Below, piece by piece: positions 57,340 through 64,000 of a stretch of 64,000 nt of DNA. The notes under the pieces were generated by a model that made no database searches, had not been told where the DNA came from, and saw only the letters and a list, made by a program, of their open reading frames with translations. Within the stretch, counting starts at the first letter, position 1. Each line of letters starts with the position of its first letter. The position numbers and the translations under genes were made by a program. This DNA is from Hydractinia symbiolongicarpus (Eukaryota > Cnidaria > Hydrozoa > Anthoathecata > Hydractiniidae), in assembly GCF_029227915.1 (NCBI RefSeq), contig NC_079884.1, forward strand, positions 19,346,001-19,410,000, written 5' to 3'.

Positions 57340-57860
57340 TAAACTAGTGGATAAAACTCTCCAATGATGTCATTGCAGCGCCAATCAAATCTGAAACATT
57401 TGATTGTAAATGTCAGTTTTATTGAAAACACTAGCCGATAAGGTCCGTGGACAAATCCACTTAGGCAAAAACTCTGATCAAAATAATGTATAGATTTATG
57501 TGCTTTTGAGGAACGGTTAAGGAGAAAAATGGTTTACCATTTTTTTGATGACGTCATCAACCTGTCTGTTCGGAAATAGGGGGTATGACCCAGCTTTAGG
57601 GAACTTACCCATTGGGTGGGCCTATATAGAGAAATTACATATATGAACTTCGCCTTATATAGTGGCTACCCGTCTGTTTCGAAACTGGTGGGTTCACCCA
57701 GCTTTAGGAAACTGGTCCTAGTTTGGTCCCAGGTACTCCCTAGTTACCCACGCAGAAGATGACATTACTTATTTCCACCCGTTTTCAAGATATCGACTTT
57801 GCCTGTTACAGACAGACACACAAACACAGTCTTCCTATTATTATATAGATTAGATCGTTC
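57340..57860 (+). repeat. Dispersed repeat family A copy
   Basis: AACTAGTGGATAAAA, CCGTGGACAAATCCACTT, AATGTATAGA, TGATGACGTCATCAACC and GTTACCCACGCAGAAGATGA in family A order. It ends in ACAGACAGACACACAAACAC, TCTTCCTATTATTATATAG. The same end, inverted, flanks the AACGTT element at 13960-13987. Confidence 0.7.
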
Positions 57861-58552
57861 TTTTTAATTGAGAGAGATGGCGCATTACATGGAAATCGAA
57901 GTAATAGAAAAAATTGTACAGACAAAATCCTAACGCGGTGAATATAAAGGTTTTTTCTTAATGTACATGCCAGCCAGATAACTAATATTTGATTATTTAT
58001 TTATTAGAATTGCACGAGAATAGAATAGTATCGTATTCATACGTAGCATTTTCCAAAATTTATTTGCACACTTAAGTTTACAAATTAAGAAAGAATTTCA
58101 TATTTCTAACTTTTCTTCTTAAGGTGACAAAAGAAGTAAGAAAAACTTGACGAGGGTGTGCAAAAACATAATTGCTGAGAACCTTATGTATAAAGGTTTC
58201 AGGCTTGTCATCAAATCTGCAGGGGCCAGGCAACAGATAGTAGATGTGGTGGATGGTTTAATACACACTTTTGGGCTACAGGCGTAAACCCACCGCTTCT
58301 CTAGAGATCCCACGAGAACCCCCGCTTTACTACGTAAAATCGTGTATATATTTTGTGTACCCCCCCCCTTCTCTAGGGATGAGGACACCCCATCTGCGCA
58401 TGCGCAAAAAATTTAACAAATCCAACGGCATCCGACGTCATCCGACAAATTTAACGATATCCGACAGAATCTGACGTCATCATGCGCAAGTGGAGTAAAA
58501 TAATTCAAAATTTTCTGTCCATCTAAAAGTTTATTGACAAATAAAATGTGTA
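57861..58552. other. Spacer 5' of Polinton copy 2
   Basis: A GC-richer part (58260-58490) contains ATCCGACGTCATCCGACAAA and other CCGAC units. It may include Polinton-end sequence, but no inverted partner was found. Confidence 0.35.
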
Positions 58553-58560
58553 TATAATAA
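58553..58560 (+). promoter_or_regulatory. TATAATAA motif before copy 2 first gene
   Basis: TATAATAA ends nine bases before the ATG at 58570. Matching motifs stand before the ATGs at 13014, 9183, 8650 and 8288 of copy 1 and 62061 of copy 2. A core promoter role is inferred from position and conservation. Confidence 0.45.
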
Positions 58561-58569
58561 AGAGACAAA

Positions 58570-59794
58570 ATGAGTTTTTTTAGAAATGCAATCAGCGCAA
58601 TATACAACGCTGCATCAGCACCAGTAGCAGCCACTACCAATGCTCTTACCGCTCGATTGCAGATTGTGCGAGATACTGTTACTGATTATTACAACAAAAT
58701 AAAGGACGGGATGAAAAAACGTATTAACCCAACACTACATGATGAAATCAAAGATTAAGCACAGGAAGACTATCATGAGCCCGAAGACTACCAGAGAATA
58801 AACTACATTGAAATCGAAGACATTGATGAAAATGATATCGAAATGTTGGAGGATGGGAATCGTGTCAAGACATGGCGGTTCAGGAACAACCTTAATCAAC
58901 CGCTTACGCGTGCTATCATGGATAAAATCACCCCTAATATAGACATGCGCGTAAATGTTGTTTACAGTTTCAGCTGCCATATTAACCAAGGTGGAGGTGG
59001 TGTAACTTTATATCACAAAACTAAGAGCTCCAAGTCGCTATCAAGCATCGCAGAGATCGAAGCTTTCATAGAGGAATGTGAAATGAAGCGTCTGGATCTG
59101 GAGGATGGTAAGTGTTGGAGTAAGGCATATTTATCACCAGTCAGAACCATCGAGGCCCCAGGAGCATATGAATGGAAAATCGCCTTCGATCATGTGCAGA
59201 TCAAGATCATAAGCACGCGTGAGCCTCTGTTGGGATGCAGACCCCTTCCAGACTGGCTGCGAAAGAAGAGATGCATATACGGTATGGATGGTAAAACGGA
59301 AAGAACAGACAATCTATGCTTCTGGAGATGTTTAGAGGTAATAAATAGGGCTAACGTAGAACGTGGAACAGAACGCGTAACAAAGGAAGCTCTTGCATTA
59401 GCTCAAGAGTACTACGAGGACTCCAAGCTAAAGCGTAAGGACGTGCGCCCTACAAAGCTGGTGGATCTGGAAGGTATTGCAAAGCATTTTAAAATCAACA
59501 TAAAAATATATGAACCTAAGACAAACAACGAGAAAGCATTATGGCGACTTATTTATGGTCAGAAGCAGCATAAGAAAGGGTTAGATGTCATCAATATTGG
59601 AATGTTGGAAGGCCACTGTTTTTTCATCCAAAATATCAAGGTGTTGTCAAGTACGCTGGAGTGCGAGGTATGTGGTAAACTTTTTACACAAGTTTGCCAT
59701 CAGACACGGCATAAGAAAGATGAATGCGAAGGAGTCAAGGCAACGATCAGGAAGGAGTGGAAAGTAGACGGTTATGATCCTATAACGAAGACGG
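58570..59794 (+). pseudogene. N-terminal module and start of PolB, copy 2
   Basis: The ATG at 58570 starts SFFRNAISAIYNAASAPV. A TAA at 58756 interrupts, and the reading continues in frames to 58843-59794. There are the blocks KTWRFRNNLNQPLTRAIM, VVYSFSC and HKTKSSKSLSS, then a region absent from copy 1. That region has DNLCFWRCLEVINRA and GIAKHFKINIKIYEP, whose C...h pattern resembles OTU-like/cysteine protease-like modules known at PolB N-termini of Polintons. The C2H2 finger CEVCGKLFTQVCHQTRH and the VDGYDP block follow. About 60 residues between finger and VDGYDP are missing compared with copy 1. Confidence 0.6.
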
Positions 59795-61822
59795 TCAACG
59801 ATACCGCGGACGTTACTGGCACGGATGCCTGTGTTAGCCAGAACCTCATACATACCACTATGAACGAACGATGAAGAAGGAGGCTATGATAGAAAAACAG
59901 GGGTACAACCTCATCACAGTGTGGAAATATGAAAATCATCCCAAGATCAACTGATATTTCAACAAAAAATTCATCCAGTATCCTCATTACATCGTGTTTG
60001 ATTTCGAGGCCATCGCGTTTTCTTTGAATTCCCAGCAACAAATATCTGATTTGACATACCTTTCGAGGCATATACTGGTAAGTTTTGGTATTCACGACAG
60101 AGTGAATGATAACCCAACGTTCGTAGAAAATGAAGATCCTAAAATTTTATTGAAGATTTACAACGGCGACACGCTCTTATCATCGGTGAAGTGGGAATAA
60201 TGTGCCCGAAACCTACAGATATCGACATGCTTTCCAAAAAGACCCAGGATGCATGGAACGAATGGGTCAACTAGGTAGCTGTGATTGGGTTCAACTGTGG
60301 TAAGTATGATTTAAATATGATCAAGCGGTATTTTGTTTAGCAAATTGCTCAAGATGAATGTGAAAAAATTAAAAGTAGCTAAGAAAGACAACAATTATAT
60401 GTTCATGAGAACACCTAAGTTTATTTTCTAGACATTAAAAAAAAAACGAGGCTTTCGAGCTTTTACAAACGGGTATGGTAGAAGGTCCGGCAATTGTGTT
60501 CACTTGACATCACGAGCATGGCGTGATAGGTATTAGATCACATGTATACAAGGACGCCAAAACGTGCATGACTGTTCTAGGTCTAGATGCAAACATGTTG
60601 TATCCTAGTACACTGATGTATGACTTCCCCTGTGGTAAAGAAAAATTGTTCAAGATTGATGAGCCCAAATCGCCGGAAAACGTTGATAAACTACCACGAC
60701 GCGTGCAAGCAGGTTTATGGTTTGGGTTTGCCCAAGTGGACATTGAAATACTCGCGGAGTTATATGATAAATTCTCCGAGATGTCGCCTCTATTTGTGAC
60801 AAAGGAGATGCCAAATGAAGCAATTCTGGATCATATGCACGATTATTTAAATGATACGGAACGCAAGCGTATTCCTGGTACACGTAAGCTCTTGAGCGTG
60901 ATGAAAGCAGAAAAAATCTTGTTATATACGCCTGTTCTAAAATGGCACCTGGATCATGGTTTGCAGGTAACAGCAATCCACCAATTTTTTAAGTATGAGC
61001 GAGGTAAACCATTCGCTTGGTTCCCTGAAGAAATTGCGGCTGCTCGTAGGCAAACTGATAAAAATCCAGACAAGCGGATAACTGGAGATACAGCCAAGCT
61101 GAAGGGTAACTCGTTCTATGGGAAGATGATCAAAGATCTAACAAGGCATGTAAATACAATGTTCACAAGTAACGAAAAGAAGGTTGATCAAGCGATGAGA
61201 TCTCCATATTTCGAAGACTTGGAGCCGATAGGCGATGCATACGAGATTAGAGAAGGCAAACGCAAGTGCAGCATTGACAGAGCCTACCAATGTGGGATTG
61301 CAGTGTACCAACTAGCCAAGTTACGTATGCTTGAATTCTACTACGATTTTCTGGATAAATATGTACACCGTAGAGAGTTCGAGTATATCTACATGGATAC
61401 AGATAGCGCGTATTTTGCTATCTCTGGTGAAAATCTTCGTGATGTTGTGCGTCCTGAGCGGCTCGAGGAGTACGAAAAAGATGGCTGGTGACGGACGATT
61501 ACTCAAAACGAACAGTAGGGTTATTAAAACCAGAATTTATAGGGTTTAGAATGATTGCTATCACAGCTAAGTGCTACTTCGTCGAAGGAAAAGAGGGCAC
61601 CAAGTTTTCATGTAAAGGGTGTCGAAAAAGCAAAATGAAATAACATGGAAACGATATGTGAACGCGTTGGAAGGACAACTAGACACTGCGGAAAACATAG
61701 GTTTCCGGGTACACAGCCAGGGGGTGATCACCTATGAGCAAAGTAAGCTAGGGCTCTCAGCATTTTACGACAAACGTCGCGTCCTACAGGATGGTGTACA
61801 TACAGTACCTTTAGAGTTGTAA
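59795..61822 (+). pseudogene. Family B DNA polymerase, copy 2
   Basis: Seen in order: exonuclease motif YIVFDFEAI (near 60000), FNCGKYDLNMI (near 60290), then an A-run at about 60436 where some 200 residues are missing compared with copy 1. Next are LGLDANMLYPST (motif A), GDTAKLKGNSFYGKM (motif B), YMDTDSAYFA (motif C) and the tail GLSAFYDKRRVL to 61822. Frameshifts at about 59795, 60200-60500, 61490 and 61618 and several stops interrupt it. The palm motifs have all their aspartates. It would replicate the element but is not expressible as is. Confidence 0.9.
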
Positions 61823-61964
61823 TCGCTATATCTACATTACGAAGCACAACCTCGAGTCACTCCTCATCAGTATGAAGCGGTAAAAACAAGATCATACTCA
61901 TTGCCTCATCTATTCAAGAATGTTCTCCTACGGGAGTTTTGGTATTTTTCTTCAAAAATAAAAC

Positions 61965-62560
61965 ATGGATGTATATCTATGTATTGCGATAATTATACCT
62001 TATATGATTGTACTACTCTGCTTTTTACGTTTTCTAATATACAGGCATATAATAAATAAAATGTCTGGGCTTGCTAATATATTGGATGTTATTGATACTC
62101 TCGCAGAAGCCTTACAACAACCGGAAAAACCAATCGATAGAAGTCAAGTTTTAAAAGATGCAATCAGGGAAGGTAAAGCACATCTTTTACCAAAGAAATG
62201 TTCGGAAAGTTTTATTGATAAGGCGTCAGATGATGCGCTCGAAAAAGTATAGGCCGGTTATGTTCAACAAGAAATTCAGGATAAAGGAAAAAAACAGGCC
62301 AGGCATTATCTGCGCATGTAGTAAACTTGCATTCAAATGCCGTACGCAACCTGATTTGCCTCGATTGTGTTAAAAAATTGAGAGAAGTTATCAATGAAGA
62401 TCCAATCATTAAGGAATCCATTACTGACCTCGGTATTTTGTTTCATGTTACATTTGGTAAATTTTTAGCACCACTTGTGGTTTTGGCGCACACTGCAAAT
62501 CATACCAGAGTTCTAGCGCAGTCTGCGACTCTGCTTAACGAAAAATATCCTGAAGCATCA
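61965..62560 (+). pseudogene. Membrane-anchored Polinton protein, copy 2
   Basis: The ATG at 61965 starts a hydrophobic segment (IAIIIPYMIVLLCFLRFLIY), then an inner ATG (62061), MSGLANILDVIDTLAEALQQ and PKKCSESFIDKAS to a TAG at 62250. The second half continues in another frame: NDPIIRESMAD in copy 1 is matched here by DPIIKESITDLGILFHVTF, and GKFLAPLVVLAHTANHT. The same break type as in copy 1, at almost the same place, is notable. TATAATAA lies at 62048-62055, six bases before the inner ATG. Confidence 0.6.
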
Positions 62561-62965
62561 GGCACTCAGCTGTCCAAGAAAAATATAAACGGAGAAGATC
62601 GAAAAGGGGAAGGTGAAATGTGGAATAATCTATCGAAAGTAGCTCTAGGATTACGCAAAGAATATGCTTTAGGCATTGCACGATTTAAAGTTAGTGCTCG
62701 AGCCAGTCTTATACCAAGCTTTGACACTTTCGTCAGCCATGGTCTTAATATGCATCGAAAAATTATAATTACTCCGCATGCAGGTAGGTTTCCATCTTAT
62801 GTCTGTGAGTTAGAGCTACAATCCCGGTCAAAAATAATGGCGGTAAACCCTTTTTACACGTGTAGCAAGAGCAAGATAAGTACAAAGCCCCCTTTCCCCC
62901 AGTATCAATGTTCAAAAGTTGTGCTAACACGTTTTCAAACATTGATAATGGAGGAGAGGGGGTAG
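62561..62965 (+). other. Unrecognised tail fused to the copy 2 frame
   Basis: The plus frame 62327-62965 runs on after the conserved part with EMWNNLSKVALGLRKEYALG and a basic tail, to a stop at 62965. It does not resemble the next genes of copy 1, so this is probably flanking DNA or an unknown Polinton gene. Confidence 0.35.
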
Positions 62966-63597
62966 GAAAGGATTATACTGCACTTTTTGTAGCTTACTGC
63001 CAATATATTTTGACCGGGATTGTCTCTGAAATTTTAGACTTAGAATTTTTTCGCCAATTTTTTGCAGTAATATTTTTGACTTAATTTTTAAATTAATTCT
63101 AAAAGTGGATACTATATATATGTTTTGAAGTATGTACCAGCATTGTTTCTTTTGTGCTATGCTTAAATTGGAAACAATAGAAATGCTAAAACAAAAGTTT
63201 TCGATAATCGCGAGACACAATATTCCGTGAAAAGTTGTAATTAATGAATACGTTATTGCTACTAATTTTTGTGGGTATTAATTTTAACGCACTTGTGCCA
63301 AAAAAAAATTATTTGCGCGCAAAATTTAGTACAGAGGCAACGCGCAAAATTTTTTGCGTGAAAAGTACTACGTGCAAAGAAACATATATACCTTTTCAAG
63401 AAAGAAAGGGTACATGTATATTTCGTCAAAAATTCAGAAAATTAGTACCAATAAAGTAGTGCTTAGCTCTGTAAAGAAAAATCAAACTGAAAAAAGACCT
63501 TGTTTATGTTTGTTTTGCATGTAAGTTTGGCACTTGTGCAAAAGCACAAAGGTTCCAGAACAAAATATTAAGTTTTTAAAGATATTTAGCTATAATC
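62966..63597. other. AT-rich spacer
   Basis: No gene seen. Confidence 0.4.
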
Positions 63598-63802
63598 TCC
63601 ATGCGTCACAGTGCGTCACTAATGCGTCACTCGATTTTTTGCATGTGTTTAACTGTTAAATGTATGCGTCACATGCTTCACAACATTTTTTTAAAAGAAA
63701 TATGTACTAATCTTTTAAAACTTTGGATGTGACGCATGTGACGCATTAAATTCCTTCACAGCGTAGTACTATATGGCTTGTGACGCACTTGTGACGCATG
63801 GA
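63598..63802. mobile_element. 205-bp MITE-like element made of GTGACGCA units
   Basis: TCCATGCGTCACAGTGCGTC on the left and the inverse GTGACGCACTTGTGACGCAT on the right form inverted ends. Further GTGACGCA or TGCGTCAC units stand inside. No coding capacity. A TATAAT flanks both sides at slightly different distances. Confidence 0.7.
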
Positions 63803-63803
63803 A

Positions 63804-63808
63804 TATAA

Positions 63809-63839
<31 letters not shown>

Positions 63840-63860
63840 TATTTATTATTACTATTATTT
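63804..63860. repeat. (TTA)n microsatellite
   Basis: TTATTATTA run with a few CTATT interruptions. Confidence 0.9.
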
Positions 63861-64000
63861 ACCCAGGATAGCCTCTTCAGTTCCTATTGGTACTGCTATC
63901 AACGAGGGTCCTGCGAATGGGGTCCTAGCGCATTTAAAGCTCCCATTTGAGCTACGAAAGTCGTGCAAGCACAGCAATCGCTCAACTAGACAACCGCCTA
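63861..64000. other. GC-richer end of window, probable repeat
   Basis: ACCCAGGATAGCCTCTTCAG and GTACTGCTATCAACGAGGGT directly after a (TTA)n run suggest the 3' end of an interspersed repeat. No coding frame is supported. Confidence 0.35.

Larger units (their letters stand above)
58553..62965 (+). mobile_element. Polinton/Maverick-type element, copy 2, truncated
   Basis: Same gene order as copy 1 on the opposite strand: N-terminal module, PolB, membrane-anchored protein. The sequence is clearly diverged from copy 1, with conserved blocks. After the membrane-anchored gene the known order stops, and the ATPase and later genes are absent. It has its own deletions inside PolB. Confidence 0.8.

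Noticed and set aside
1-64000. CRISPR arrays, rRNA or tRNA genes
   Set aside because: No regularly spaced identical direct repeats and no tRNA arm patterns or rRNA blocks were recognised by eye. A tRNA scan would settle it.

Overview
The window looks like nuclear DNA of an AT-rich, intron-containing animal, most likely a hydrozoan cnidarian. The evidence is the mix of cnidarian-type mobile elements: Polinton/Maverick, IS3EU-like, THAP-DDE, P-element, PIF/Harbinger, Copia and CR1-like LINE. In addition there is one intact single-exon gene for a Myb/SANT transcription factor. No taxon was confirmed by any search. Nearly every other coding region is broken by frameshifts, nonsense codons or internal deletions.

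Layout. 1-1625: minus-strand CR1/L2-like LINE, with endonuclease start and an SGNH-esterase-like ORF1, running off the left edge. 1915-13026: Polinton/Maverick-type element 1 on the minus strand. It holds an N-terminal module, a family B DNA polymerase, a Cys-rich small protein, two membrane proteins, a small conserved protein, an A32/FtsK-like packaging ATPase and a 94+ residue protein. A 5.1-kb Copia element (2250-7365) with nearly identical LTRs and a 5-bp target duplication sits inside that last gene. 13988-19648: a 5.7-kb element with CCCAGTGGGCACA inverted ends and arms full of AACGTT. It contains a reverse transcriptase with a zinc-knuckle/restriction-like nuclease tail, plus a transposase fragment.

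21141-22574: the intact trihelix/Myb-SANT gene. 24421-27888: a complete IS3EU-like transposon (6-bp duplication GATATT, TAT...ATA ends) with a broken DDE integrase and a SAM-like/C2HC-finger gene. 31185-33410: a THAP-DDE4 transposon remnant with GC-rich palindromic inverted ends. 35408-37946: a P-element/THAP9-like transposase with an internal deletion. 38173-38940: exons of a protein like the P2X7 C-terminal cysteine domain. 39669-40559: a RecQ-type helicase remnant. 45775-46601: a small PIF/Harbinger element. 48130-49610: a HECT-domain pseudogene with a zinc module. 58553-62965: a second, divergent Polinton copy on the plus strand. The rest is AT-rich spacer with foldbacks, tandem repeats and two dispersed repeat families carrying TGACGTCA palindromes.

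The most interesting points are three. First, a TATAATAA-type motif sits immediately upstream of several start codons in both Polinton copies, together with virus-like gene packing. Second, a reverse transcriptase lies inside a terminal-inverted-repeat element with AACGTT arrays. Third, the insertions are nested in a way that orders their ages.
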